DNA from: Massilia antarctica
GTDB taxonomy: Bacteria; Pseudomonadota; Gammaproteobacteria; Burkholderiales; Burkholderiaceae_D
Direction: 5' to 3'
NCBI RefSeq assembly: GCF_015689335.1
Contig: NZ_CP065053.1
Location: forward strand, 3,100,001-3,164,000
Length of the DNA stretch: 64,000 nucleotides
The position numbers and the translations under genes were made by a program. Of the stretch, positions 29,213-39,200 are shown piece after piece (the stretch's first letter is position 1; each line of letters opens with the position of its first letter). The notes beneath the pieces are model-generated. The model searched no databases. It was given only the letters and a program-made list of their open reading frames with translations, and was not told the origin of the DNA.

Positions 29213-31549
29213 ATGAACGACGCAGCTACCCCAGCGCTCAAAGCGGCGGCGTGGACCGGCGTGGGCGTCTCGCGCGCGCACGAATCGGCCGCGCTGCACG
29301 TGCTCGGCCAGGCCACCTACACCGACGACATCCCGGAAGTGCAGGGCACCCTGCACGCGGCGCTCGGCTTGTCGAGCCAGGCGCACGCCAACATCACCGC
29401 CGTCGACCTGGCCGCCGTGCGCGCCAGCGTGGGCGTGGTGGCCGTGCTGACGGTCGACGACATCCCCGGCACCAACGACTGCGGCCCGATCATCCACGAC
29501 GATCCGATCCTGGCCGATGGCCTGGTCATGTATGTCGGCCAGCCGATTTTCATCGTCGTGGCCGACACGCACGACAATGCGCGCCGCGCCGCGCGCCTGG
29601 GCCACGTCACGTACGAGGAACTGCCCGCCATCCTGACGCCGCAAGCTGCCCGCGCCGCGCAATCGTACGTGCTGCCGCCAATGCGGCTGGCGCGCGGCGA
29701 CTACCAGGCCGCTTTTGACAAGGCGCCGCGCTCGGTCAAGGGCGAATTGTATGTGGGCGGGCAGGAGCAGTTTTACCTGGAAGGGCAGATTTCGTACGCC
29801 ATTCCCAAGGAAGACAAGGGCATGCTGGTGCTTTGCTCGACCCAGCACCCGAGCGAAATGCAGCACGTGGTGGCGCACGCGCTCGGCCTGCACTCGCATA
29901 ACATCGTGGTCGAATGCCGGCGCATGGGCGGCGGCTTCGGCGGCAAGGAGTCGCAATCGGCGCTGTGGGCGGCCGCTTCCGCCATCGCCGCCTCGAAACT
30001 CAAGCGCCCGGTCAAGCTGCGCGCCGACCGCGACGACGACATGCTCGTCACCGGCAAGCGCCACTGCTTCCATTACGAATACGAAGTCGGCTACGACGAC
30101 GACGGCCGCATCGTCGCCGCCAAGGTCGACATGGTCACCCGCGCCGGCTATTCGGCCGACCTGTCGGGGCCTGTGGCCACGCGCGCGGTCTGCCATTTTG
30201 ATAACACCTATTATCTGTCCGACGTCGACATCCGCGCCGCCTGCGGCAAGACCAACACGCAGTCCAATACCGCCTTCCGCGGTTTCGGCGGCCCTCAGGG
30301 CGCGATTGCCATTGAATACATCATCGATGAAATCGCGCGTGAGCTGGGGCGCGATGCGCTCGACATCCGTCGATTGAATTTCTACGGGCGCGAAGAGCGC
30401 AATGTCACGCCGTACGGCCAGGTCGTGGTCGACAACGTGATTCACGCACTGTCCGCCGAACTGGAAGAGAGCAGCGACTACCGCGCGCGGCGCGCGGCGA
30501 TTGCCGCCTTTAACGCCACCAGCCCGGTGCTCAAGAAAGGATTGGCGCTCACACCCGTCAAGTTCGGCATCGCCTTCAATGTCACGCACCTGAACCAGGC
30601 CGGCGCGCTGGTGCACGTGTACGTCGATGGGTCCATCATCGTCAATCACGGCGGTACCGAAATGGGGCAGGGCATCAACACCAAGGTGATGCAGGTCGTC
30701 GCCCATGAACTGGGCGTGGACATCGCCAATGTGCGCGCCACCGCGACCGACACGAGCAAGGTATCGAACACCTCGGCCACGGCCGCATCGACCGGCGCCG
30801 ATTTGAACGGCAAGGCGGCCCAGGACGCGGCGCGCCAGATCCGTGAACGCCTTTCCGCCTACGCGGTCAAGCTGTACGGCGGCGAGGCTGGCGAGGTGGT
30901 GTTCGCCGCTGACGTGGTGTATGTCAACGGCCATGAAGTCGCCTTCCCGGTGCTGGTGCAAAAAGCCTACCTGGCGCGGGTGCAGCTGTGGTCCGACGGT
31001 TTCTACGCCACGCCCGGCCTGCACTGGGACCCGAAGACCATGAACGGCCGCCCGTTCTCGTACTACGCCTACGGCGCCGCCGTGGCCGAAGTGGTGGTCG
31101 ATACGCTGACCGGCGAATGGAAGCTGCTGCGCGCCGATGCGCTGTACGACGCCGGCAAGTCGCTCAACCCGGCCATCGACATCGGCCAGGTCGAAGGCGC
31201 CTTTATCCAGGGCATGGGCTGGCTCACCACCGAGGAACTGTGGTGGAACCCGGCCGGTAAATTGATGACGCACGCGCCGTCGACCTACAAGATTCCCGGC
31301 GTGTCCGACTGCCCGGAAGACTTCCGCGTGCGCCTGTTCGACAACCGCAACGTCGAAGACAGCATCCACCGCTCCAAGGCCGTGGGCGAGCCGCCGCTGC
31401 TGCTGCCGTTTTCGGTGTTCTTTGCGATCCGCGATGCGATTTCCAGCGTCGGCGGGCACAAGGTCAACCCTCCGCTGAACGCTCCGGCTACCAGCGAAGA
31501 AATCCTCAAATCCATTTCCGCTGTCGAAGCGGCGCTCAAGGCGGCGTGA
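29213..31549 (+). CDS. xdhB: Xanthine dehydrogenase molybdenum-binding subunit
   Basis: A 778-residue molybdopterin subunit. Visible motifs: MGGGFGGKES, FRGFGGPQG, HGGTEMGQGIN, TAASTGADLNG and the catalytic-Glu region KAVGEPPLLLPFSVF. AAGGAG overlapping the xdhA stop sets ATG 29213. The NAD-dependent XdhAB type is indicated by the split FeS/FAD and Mo subunits plus XdhC. Confidence 0.97.
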   Translation: MNDAATPALKAAAWTGVGVSRAHESAALHVLGQATYTDDIPEVQGTLHAALGLSSQAHANITAVDLAAVRASVGVVAVLTVDDIPGTNDCGPIIHDDPILADGLVMYVGQPIFIVVADTHDNARRAARLGHVTYEELPAILTPQAARAAQSYVLPPMRLARGDYQAAFDKAPRSVKGELYVGGQEQFYLEGQISYAIPKEDKGMLVLCSTQHPSEMQHVVAHALGLHSHNIVVECRRMGGGFGGKESQSALWAAASAIAASKLKRPVKLRADRDDDMLVTGKRHCFHYEYEVGYDDDGRIVAAKVDMVTRAGYSADLSGPVATRAVCHFDNTYYLSDVDIRAACGKTNTQSNTAFRGFGGPQGAIAIEYIIDEIARELGRDALDIRRLNFYGREERNVTPYGQVVVDNVIHALSAELEESSDYRARRAAIAAFNATSPVLKKGLALTPVKFGIAFNVTHLNQAGALVHVYVDGSIIVNHGGTEMGQGINTKVMQVVAHELGVDIANVRATATDTSKVSNTSATAASTGADLNGKAAQDAARQIRERLSAYAVKLYGGEAGEVVFAADVVYVNGHEVAFPVLVQKAYLARVQLWSDGFYATPGLHWDPKTMNGRPFSYYAYGAAVAEVVVDTLTGEWKLLRADALYDAGKSLNPAIDIGQVEGAFIQGMGWLTTEELWWNPAGKLMTHAPSTYKIPGVSDCPEDFRVRLFDNRNVEDSIHRSKAVGEPPLLLPFSVFFAIRDAISSVGGHKVNPPLNAPATSEEILKSISAVEAALKAA

Positions 31550-32550
31550 TGGGCGACTGGCTCAGCGCCACCGGTCCAGCCGTGCTGGTGACCGTGGCCA
31601 TTGTCGAAGGCTCCGGCCCGCGCGAATGCGGTGCCAAGATGCTGGTCGATGCCACCCGTGTGGTTGACACCATCGGCGGCGGCCACCTTGAACACCGCGC
31701 CATCGAGACCGCGCGCGCCATGCTGCTTGACGCCCGCCCGCGCCACTTCGAGCGCTATGCGCTCGGCCCCAGTCTCGGCCAGTGCTGCGGCGGCGTGGTG
31801 CACCTGGCGTTCGAACTGCTCGATCCGGCGCAGGCCGCGCTGCTCGGACAGCGCCGCCAGGACGACAGCTGGAGGATGGTCGCCATCGACGGCGCACCTG
31901 ACAGCGCGCTGTTCGATGGCGATGGACGCTGGCTGCTTGGCGCGCGTCCGCCCGTGTTCGCGCGCGACCGCGGCGCCTACGTCATGCAGGAGCCGGACGG
32001 GCGGCGCTGGCTGGTCGATCCGGTGTTCGCTCCGCGCGCGCACCTGGTGCTGTTCGGCGCCGGCCATGTGGGCACGGCCATCGTGCGCGCCCTGGCGCAC
32101 CTGCCGTGCCACGTCACCTGGGTTGACGAACGCGACGACATGTTCCCGCCGCAGTTGCCGGCCAACGTCACCGCCGAAGCGACCGACGTGCCGGAAGCGC
32201 TGGTAGCTGCGGCGCCACCGAATGCCAGTTTCCTCGTCATGACGCACAGCCACGCGCTCGACCAGCGCCTGACCGAAGCGATCATGGCGCGGTCCGATGT
32301 GGGCTGGTTCGGCCTGATCGGATCGAAAACCAAGCGCCGCCAGTTCGAACACCGGCTGCGCGCGCGCGGCGTGGATTCGGCGCGCATCGACACCATGGTC
32401 TGCCCGATCGGGCTGGCCGGCATCACCAACAAAGCGCCGGCGGTCATCGCCGCATCCGTCTGCGCGCAATTACTGACCGTGTGGGAAGCCATGCAAGGGA
32501 CGCCCCCGGCGTTCACCTTACCCCCGGCTAAAATCACCGAAAGAGTCTGA
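31549..32550 (+). CDS. xdhC: Xanthine dehydrogenase accessory protein XdhC
   Basis: A 333-residue molybdenum-cofactor binding chaperone that sulfurates and inserts MoCo into XdhB. It has the XdhC/CoxI N-terminal region (GPAVLVTVAIVEGSGPRECG) and a Rossmann-like C-terminal domain (HLVLFGAGHVGTAIVRALA). It starts within the xdhB stop (GTGATG) and ends within the guaD start (TGATG), so xdhABC-guaD are translationally linked. Confidence 0.95.
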   Translation: MGDWLSATGPAVLVTVAIVEGSGPRECGAKMLVDATRVVDTIGGGHLEHRAIETARAMLLDARPRHFERYALGPSLGQCCGGVVHLAFELLDPAQAALLGQRRQDDSWRMVAIDGAPDSALFDGDGRWLLGARPPVFARDRGAYVMQEPDGRRWLVDPVFAPRAHLVLFGAGHVGTAIVRALAHLPCHVTWVDERDDMFPPQLPANVTAEATDVPEALVAAAPPNASFLVMTHSHALDQRLTEAIMARSDVGWFGLIGSKTKRRQFEHRLRARGVDSARIDTMVCPIGLAGITNKAPAVIAASVCAQLLTVWEAMQGTPPAFTLPPAKITERV

Positions 32551-33878
32551 TGTCTACCGTACCACCAACCCCCGTGCAAGCCTACCGAGCCAGCTTGCTG
32601 CATTTTCACGCCGACCCGGCCTTCAGCCTTGACGCCTGCCTGTGGCACGAAGACGGGCTGCTGATCGTCGCCGGCGGCATCGTCCAGGCTGCCGGCGATT
32701 ACGCGCGCTTGTTCCCGACCTTGCCGGCCGGCGCGCAGGTGACTGATTACCGGGGCAAGGTGATCATGCCGGGCTTTATCGACACCCACCTGCATTTCCC
32801 GCAGACCGACATGATCGCCTCGCCCGCGCCTGGCCTGTTGCCGTGGCTGGAAACCTACACCTTCCCGACCGAGCGCCAGTTCGGCGACCCGGCGCACGCG
32901 CGCGAAGTGGCCGACTTCTTCCTCGACGAGCTGCTGCGCTGCGGGACCACCACGGCCATGGTGTACTGCACCGTGCACCGCGAATCGGTCGATGCGTTTT
33001 TCGAGGCCAGCGAAGCGCGCAACCTGCGCATGGCGGCGGGGAAGGTACTCATGGACCGCAACTGCCCCGAGTTCTTGCGCGATACCGCCGAAAGCGGGGC
33101 GCGCGACAGCGAAGACCTGATCAAAAAATGGCACAACAAGGGCCGCGCCATGTATGCGATCACGCCGCGCTTCGCGCCCACGTCCACCGAAGCGCAATTG
33201 CAGCTGACGGGCGAGCTGGCGGCGGCGTATCCGGACACATTTATCCAGACCCACGTGTCGGAGAACGCGGACGAGTGCAGCTGGGTCAAGTCGCTGTTTC
33301 CGGAAGCGCGCAGCTATCTGGACGTGTACGACCATTATGGGCTGATGCGCGAGCGCGCCATGTTCGGCCACTGCATCTGGCTCGACGAGCGCGATTTCGC
33401 GCGCATGGCCGAAACCGGGTCGGCGGCGGCGATCTGCCCGACCTCCAATTTCTTCCTCGGCAGCGGCCTGTTCGACTTTGAAAAGGCCGACGCGGCGCGG
33501 GTATCGCTGTCGCTGGCGACCGACGTGGGAGCGGGGACTTCCTTCTCCATGTTGCAAACTATGAATGAAGCCTATAAAGTAGCGCGGCTGAAGGGCAGCT
33601 ACCTGCCGGCCGCGCGCATGTTTTACCTGGCGACCCTGGGCGCGGCGCGCAGCATGCAACTCGAAGGGACCATCGGCAGTTTCGTGGCGGGGGCGGAGGC
33701 CGATTTCATCGTGCTCGACCCGAAAGCGACGCCCTTGCTGGCGCGCCGCACGGAGCGCTGCAATAATCTCGAGGAGCTGTTGTTTGCGCTGGCGCTGCTG
33801 GGCGATGACCGGTGTATCCGTGCGACTTTTGCGGCCGGCCGCAAGGTGCACGAGTGCGCAGGCGCGATGACACTGTAA
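32550..33878 (+). CDS. guaD: Guanine deaminase
   Basis: A 442-residue amidohydrolase converting guanine to xanthine, the substrate of the adjacent XDH. Metal-binding HxH is in GFIDTHLHFPQTDMIA, with THVSEN, FGHCIWL and the ATDVGAGTSFSML motif typical of guanine deaminases. Its start overlaps the xdhC stop. Last gene of the puuE-xdhABC-guaD group, followed by an inverted repeat pair. Confidence 0.95.
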   Translation: MSTVPPTPVQAYRASLLHFHADPAFSLDACLWHEDGLLIVAGGIVQAAGDYARLFPTLPAGAQVTDYRGKVIMPGFIDTHLHFPQTDMIASPAPGLLPWLETYTFPTERQFGDPAHAREVADFFLDELLRCGTTTAMVYCTVHRESVDAFFEASEARNLRMAAGKVLMDRNCPEFLRDTAESGARDSEDLIKKWHNKGRAMYAITPRFAPTSTEAQLQLTGELAAAYPDTFIQTHVSENADECSWVKSLFPEARSYLDVYDHYGLMRERAMFGHCIWLDERDFARMAETGSAAAICPTSNFFLGSGLFDFEKADAARVSLSLATDVGAGTSFSMLQTMNEAYKVARLKGSYLPAARMFYLATLGAARSMQLEGTIGSFVAGAEADFIVLDPKATPLLARRTERCNNLEELLFALALLGDDRCIRATFAAGRKVHECAGAMTL

Positions 33879-33914
33879 GTGCCTGTAAGTTCCTGTAAAT
33901 ACCGCTACACCAAA

Positions 33915-34001
33915 AACCGTCGCTCCCGCGCAGGCGGGAGTCCAAGTTTATGTGCTCAGCTGCGGCATGTACTTGGGCTCCCGCCTGCGCGGGAGCGACG
34001 G
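33915..34001. repeat. Dispersed palindromic repeat, inverted pair
   Basis: A forward copy (33915-33948: AACCGTCG, CTCCCGC/GCGGGAG stem, CCAAGTT) and an inverted copy (33970-34001) lie between guaD and the adenosine deaminase-like gene. It may act as a transcription or mRNA-stability boundary. Confidence 0.85.
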
Positions 34002-34025
34002 ACATTAATCGAGAGAAGACGAACC

Positions 34026-35540
34026 ATGATCCGTAAATCGAGCAGCTTGTTGATCGCCCTGGCCCTTGCCGCGAACGCGTATGTCGCCAACGCCCACGCC
34101 GCCGCGCCGAGCGCCAAAGCCAAGGCCAACGAAGCGGCCACCGCGCGCCATCTGGCGGGCCTGATCGCCGGCGCCGAGCCGAAACTGTCCGAACTGACCC
34201 TGTTCTTCTCGCAGATGCCCAAGGGCGCCGACCTGCACCACCACTACTCGGGCGCCCTTTACGCCGAACAATACGTCGACTTCCTCGACAAGCAGGGCCT
34301 GTGCGTCAACAAGCAGACCTACCGCATCGAAACGACCAAGGCCGTGATCGACGCCCAGCGCGCGCTCCCAGCCGCCGAGCGCACCTGCCTGTCCTCGGCC
34401 GACGTGCTGGCCGACGACTTCACCTACCGCGAGCTGCTGCAGCGCTGGTCGAGCAAGGATTTCGACAACCATGGCGCGCTCCAGCCGCCGCCGGACCGCC
34501 AGTTCTTCCAGACCTTCGGCTTCTTCGGTCCGGTCTCGAACGCCAACTACAACGACGGCTTGCTGGAGCTGAAAAAGCGCGCCGTCGCCGAAAACGTCGG
34601 CTACATCGAAACCATGTTCAAGCTCGCGCCCATGACGGGCAGCGCCGATGCCGATAGCGCCATGTGGAAAGCCGGCGACGATGCTGCCCTCACCGCCGCC
34701 ATGCGCGACTGGATGGAGACCCTGGAAAAAGCCCCGGCCTTCAACCAGGGCGTGGAAGACTACGTCGCACGCATCAAGACCAACCACGCCAACGTCGACG
34801 ACGAGCAGTTCACCATGCGCTACCAGGCGTATGTACTGCGCCTGGTGAACCCGTCGATGGTGTTCTCGTCGATGCTGGCCGGCTTCAAGGCCGCCAGCCA
34901 GAGCGAGTTGATCGTCGGCGTCAATATCGTCGGCCAGGAAAGCCTGGCGCCGTCGATGCGCGACTACGCGCTGCACATGAAGATGTTCCGCTTCCTGAAA
35001 ACCCGCTATCCGAAGGTGAAACTGGCGCTGCACGCGGGCGAACTGGCGCTGGGCGACGTGCCGCCCGAAGGCCTCAAGTTCCACATCGACCAGGCCCTGA
35101 GCGTGGCCGGCGCCGACCGCATCGGCCACGGCATCGACCTGGCGCATGAATCGAACGCGCCGGCGATCATGAAATTCATGCGCGAGAAGGATATTCCGGT
35201 CGAGATCAACCTGACCAGCAATGCCTTCATCTCCGGCATCAAGGGTGCCAACCATCCGGTGACCTTGTACCGCAAATTCGGCGTGCCGTACGTGATTTCG
35301 ACCGACGACGCCGGCGTGACCCGTCACAACCTGTCGCAGGAATACACCTTGTTCGCCAGCCGCTACCAGCCGTCGTACGCGGAAATCAAGAAGGTCTCGT
35401 ACAACGGCGTGCGCTACGCCTTCCTGCCGCAGCAGGAAAAGCAGCGCCTGATGCGCCAGCTCGATGAGCGCTTTGCGCGCTTCGAGGCGCAGGTGGCAGC
35501 CTGGCCGACGGCCGCCAGCGCCGTACCACGCCTCCGCTGA
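34026..35540 (+). CDS. Exported adenosine deaminase family protein
   Basis: A 504-residue protein with a signal peptide (MIRKSSSLLIALALAANAYVANAHA). The catalytic domain keeps the adenosine/AMP deaminase metal and catalytic residues: GADLHHHYSG (His71-73), LALHAGELALG, RIGHGIDLAHE and YVISTDDAGV. It is longer than cytoplasmic Add (about 330) and resembles exported ADGF-like enzymes. It would convert adenosine or deoxyadenosine to inosine in the periplasm or outside. ATG 34026 lies right after the repeat pair; the in-frame opening further upstream crosses the repeat and is not used. Confidence 0.85.
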   Translation: MIRKSSSLLIALALAANAYVANAHAAAPSAKAKANEAATARHLAGLIAGAEPKLSELTLFFSQMPKGADLHHHYSGALYAEQYVDFLDKQGLCVNKQTYRIETTKAVIDAQRALPAAERTCLSSADVLADDFTYRELLQRWSSKDFDNHGALQPPPDRQFFQTFGFFGPVSNANYNDGLLELKKRAVAENVGYIETMFKLAPMTGSADADSAMWKAGDDAALTAAMRDWMETLEKAPAFNQGVEDYVARIKTNHANVDDEQFTMRYQAYVLRLVNPSMVFSSMLAGFKAASQSELIVGVNIVGQESLAPSMRDYALHMKMFRFLKTRYPKVKLALHAGELALGDVPPEGLKFHIDQALSVAGADRIGHGIDLAHESNAPAIMKFMREKDIPVEINLTSNAFISGIKGANHPVTLYRKFGVPYVISTDDAGVTRHNLSQEYTLFASRYQPSYAEIKKVSYNGVRYAFLPQQEKQRLMRQLDERFARFEAQVAAWPTAASAVPRLR

Positions 35541-35900
35541 CCTCGCTGATCTGTCCAGCCCGTTCGTTTCCGCCACCGGCGGCAACGAGCGGCACCGGCC
35601 CGGGCTCGCCTTACCCGTTTTTAGCCCCAATTCTGCCGTTTTCCCGCTTCCTCCTCGCAAATGCTGCACAATTTCAGCTGTGCTGCCTTGTGCGGCACCA
35701 AACATCCCTCGTTTGTTATAAAAAATGATTTACGTAATGTAAAGTTTGTGGCCATCCCGCTACACATTTGCGCGTCCGGACAAACCTTTGTCGAAATTCC
35801 CTATGAAAGGAATTCACGTCGGAAGGGAAGATTTATAATCCGTCAAGGCAATACGCCCCGGAAAAATGCCTCTCTCAGCCGTTCTAGCACTACTTTATGC

Positions 35901-35931
35901 ATGAATTTATATGATCGATATATAAATGCAT
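35901..35931. promoter_or_regulatory. AT-rich palindrome upstream of TonB receptor 1
   Basis: The core is ATTTATAT-N7-ATATAAAT (35905-35927) with centre GATCGAT; pairing continues outward (ATG/CAT) with one mismatch to 31 bp. The core is identical, except for one central base, to the palindrome at 57675-57697 upstream of the second TonB-receptor gene. It contains TATATGATC (35908-35916). It is a putative regulator-binding site. Confidence 0.75.
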
Positions 35932-35958
35932 AAGCGAAATGGTATTTGTCAGCCGCGC

Positions 35959-36010
35959 AGGCGCTGCTGCATAGTTGGTTGAGGATGTTCCCGGAAACAT
36001 GGTAGCGCCT
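35959..36010 (+). promoter_or_regulatory. Structured element in the leader of TonB receptor 1
   Basis: An outer stem AGGCGCT/AGCGCCT (35959-35965 with 36004-36010) encloses an inner hairpin ATGTT-N6-AACAT (35985-36000). It may be an RNA structure in the receptor 5' leader. No function assigned. Confidence 0.35.
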
Positions 36011-36252
36011 GTTGCCACCCGGTCATGGTGATGACACATTCGGCAAGTAGACTTGCGCGCTGCGCAGCAACATGCCGCGCCCGGGCGCTCTCGCCAGGCG
36101 GGCAGGACGGATGACAATCAGGACGGTTTCGCTTCATTTGACAGGTTTTTCGTGGTGGCGCCACAAGCGCCGCCAGCGCAGATTTGCAACAAAGTACAGA
36201 GGGAAGGCTTCGCCGCTTTCCACCATAACATGTCTTTTTTTGGGGTTACACA

Positions 36253-39200
36253 ATGATCAATCATAATCGGATGCAGGTCACCAAGCTGGCGCTGGCGCTA
36301 TCGATCGCGCTGGCGACCTTGCCGGCCATGGCGCAGAACACCACGTCGGCCATCGGCGGGCGCATTTCCGCTGCCGACGGCAAGCCTGCCAGCGGCGCGA
36401 CCGTGTCCATCGTCCACGCCGAGTCCGGTTCCGTCAGCAACGTCGTCACCGACGGCGAGGGACGCTACGTGGCGCGCGGCCTGCGTTCGGGCGGTCCGTA
36501 CACGATCATCATCACCAAAGGCGGCATCACCGAAAAGCGCGAGAACGTCTTCATCCAGCTGGCCGAGACCGCCTCCATCGACGCCACCCTGGGCGCACCG
36601 ATGCAAACCGTGACCATCGCCGGTTCGGCTGCCCGCTCCGACAAGTTCTCGAAATCGTCCATGGGCGCCGGCACCAGCATCGGTTCGACCGAGATCGCCA
36701 CCCAGGCATCGATCCAGCGCAACCTGCAAGACTACGCCCGTGCCGACCCGCGCGTGGCCCAGACCGACAAGGAACGCGGCGAAATCTCCGTGGCCGGCCA
36801 GAACTCGCGCTACAACTCGCTGACCATCGACGGCGTGGCCGTCAATGACACCTTCGGCCTGGAAGCGAACGGCAGCCCGACCGCCAAGCAGCCGATCTCG
36901 ATCGAAGCGATCCAGAGCGTGCAGGTGAACGTGGCCAATTACGACGTCACGCAAAAAGGCTACACCGGCGGCAATATCAACGCCGTCACCAAGTCCGGCA
37001 CCAACACCGTCAAGGGCAGCGTCTACTACGTGTTCCGTAACGATGCGATGGCCGGCGACCGCTACAACAATGCCAACGATACCTATTACGCGCCACCGTC
37101 GTTCAAGGAAACCACCAAGGGCGTGACCCTGGGCGGCCCGCTGATCCAGGACAAGCTGTTTATTTTCGCGAACTATGAAAAGCTCGAATCGAGCCGCGCC
37201 GCGCCAGCCTTCGGCCCGTTGGGCAGCTCGCTGACCAACGTCGGCATTTCCCCGGCACTGATTTCGGCCGCACAGGGCATCGCCAAGGACAAGTACGGCA
37301 TCAACGCCGGCACCACCGATGTGCCGAGCGGCGCCAAGCTGAACGTGGAAGACGTGCTGGTCAAGGTCGACTGGAACATCAACGACGACCACCGCGCTAT
37401 GTTCCGCTACGCCAAAACCTCGCAGGCCGAGCCGCAGTTTGCCGGCATTTCCGCCACCGGCCTGTCGCTTAACTCCCAGTGGTATTCGCAAGAGAAGACG
37501 ATCGAAACCTTCGTGGCCCAGCTGACGTCGGACTGGACCCCTAATTTCTCGACCGAATTCAAAGTGTCGCAGCGCGACTATGACAGCGTGCCGACCTTGA
37601 ATTCGCGCCTGCCGTCGATCAGCCTGTCGATGACCGGTGCCAACCCTGCCGGTACGCCGGCGAGCGTGCCGACCTCCAACCGCTCGATCAACTTCGGTAC
37701 CGAGAACAGCCGTCACCGCAATATTCTCGCCACCAAGACCGACGACGTCTATCTGGGCGCCAACTGGGCCTTGGGCGACCACGAAGTCAAGTTCGGCGGC
37801 GATTACAGCAAGAACACGGTCTATAACGCCTTCCAGCAAAACATTTTCGGCAACTACACGTTCAGCTGCCAGAACAGCAGCACGGCCTGGACCTACAGCT
37901 TCGGCGCCATCACCTGCGGCACCGCCAACCCGGCCGACGTTGAACGCGCGATCCTGGAAAACTTCAGCAAGGGCCGTCCAAGCTCCTACCAGCTGCAGGT
38001 TGCCGCCCCTGGCGTGAACCTGGACGATGCCGTCGCCAATTTCTCGTTGAAAAACTATGGTGCCTTCGTACAGGACACCTGGACCATCAGCCCGCGCCTG
38101 ACAGTGAGCGCCGGCGTGCGCCTCGATGCCGCCCGCATCAGCGACCGTCCGCGCCGCAACGATGCCGTCGCCGCACCCAAGATCGAAGGCAATGCCGCTA
38201 CCGGCCTGCGCGAAAAGGGTGGCTATGGCATGGACAACACCAACACCTTCGACGGCCAGAACCTGGTGCAGCCGCGTTTCGGCATCAACTACAACTTCGA
38301 TTCCCCGCGCAAGATGCAAATCCGCGGTGGCGCCGGCCTGTTCCAGGGTAACGCCGCTGCTGTCTGGCTGTCGAACCCGTTCTCCAACCCAGGCGTGGCA
38401 ACCACCACCGTCGGTTGCGGCACCGGTAACTTTGCGTCTTGCAACGGCGCGACCATCTTCAGCGCCAATCCGGACCAGCAGAAGAGCAGCTTCGGCGGCA
38501 ACGCCGCCCTGCCGGCGGCTAACGTCGACATCCTGGCGCAAGGCTTGCGCCAGCCATCGGTGTGGAAAGCCAACATCGCCTTCGACATGGAATTGCCATG
38601 GTATGGCCTGGTCTTCGGCGCCGAATATCTGCACGTCAAGTCCAAGGACGCGATCTATTACCAGAACCTGAACCTCGGCGCGCCAACCCGCCAGGGCAGC
38701 GATGGCCGCGCCCTGTACTACACCGCGCAGGGTTACAACAAGGATTGCTGGAATGCGACCGGCAACGCGATCACCAGCGGCCCTGGTTGCACTGGCTTCC
38801 GCACCAAGGCACTGAGCAACGAATCGTTCGCCAACGTGCTGCTGGCGCAAAAGACCGACAAGGGCGGCAGCGGCATGGCGACCCTTTCGCTGAGCCGTCC
38901 GATGACCGCCGGCCTGGGCTGGTCGATGGCCTACACCTACACCGACGCCAAGGAAGTGTCGCCACTGACCTCGTCGACCTCGAACTCGAACTTCACCGGC
39001 CGGTCGGTATTCAATCCGAATGAAGAAGTCAACGCCAATTCGAGCTACCTGGTCAAGAACCGCGTGAATGCCATCGTCAACTTCCAGAAGGCTTTCTTCG
39101 GTGCTTACAAGACCCGCTTCGGCATGTTCTACGAAGGCCGCTCGGGCAAGCCGTACAGCTGGACCGTCAACAACGACTTGAACGGCGATGGTTCGGGTGG

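Larger units (their letters stand above)
35541..36252 (+). other. 712-base intergenic region upstream of the Oar-like receptor
   Basis: No gene is supported. It holds an A+T-rich stretch (about 35700-35760), the palindrome at 35901-35931, a structured 52-base element (35959-36010) and a long potential leader. TTGACA occurs at 36139-36144 without a good -10. The region does not match a riboswitch class I can recognise by eye. Confidence 0.6.

Noticed and set aside
29177..31459. A long minus-strand frame opposite xdhB
   Set aside because: It is His/Ala/Arg-rich shadow translation; the plus strand has an unmistakable xanthine dehydrogenase subunit.
35541..36252. Purine or cobalamin riboswitch before TonB receptor 1
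   Set aside because: No conserved core of those riboswitch classes could be identified by eye; a covariance search would be needed.
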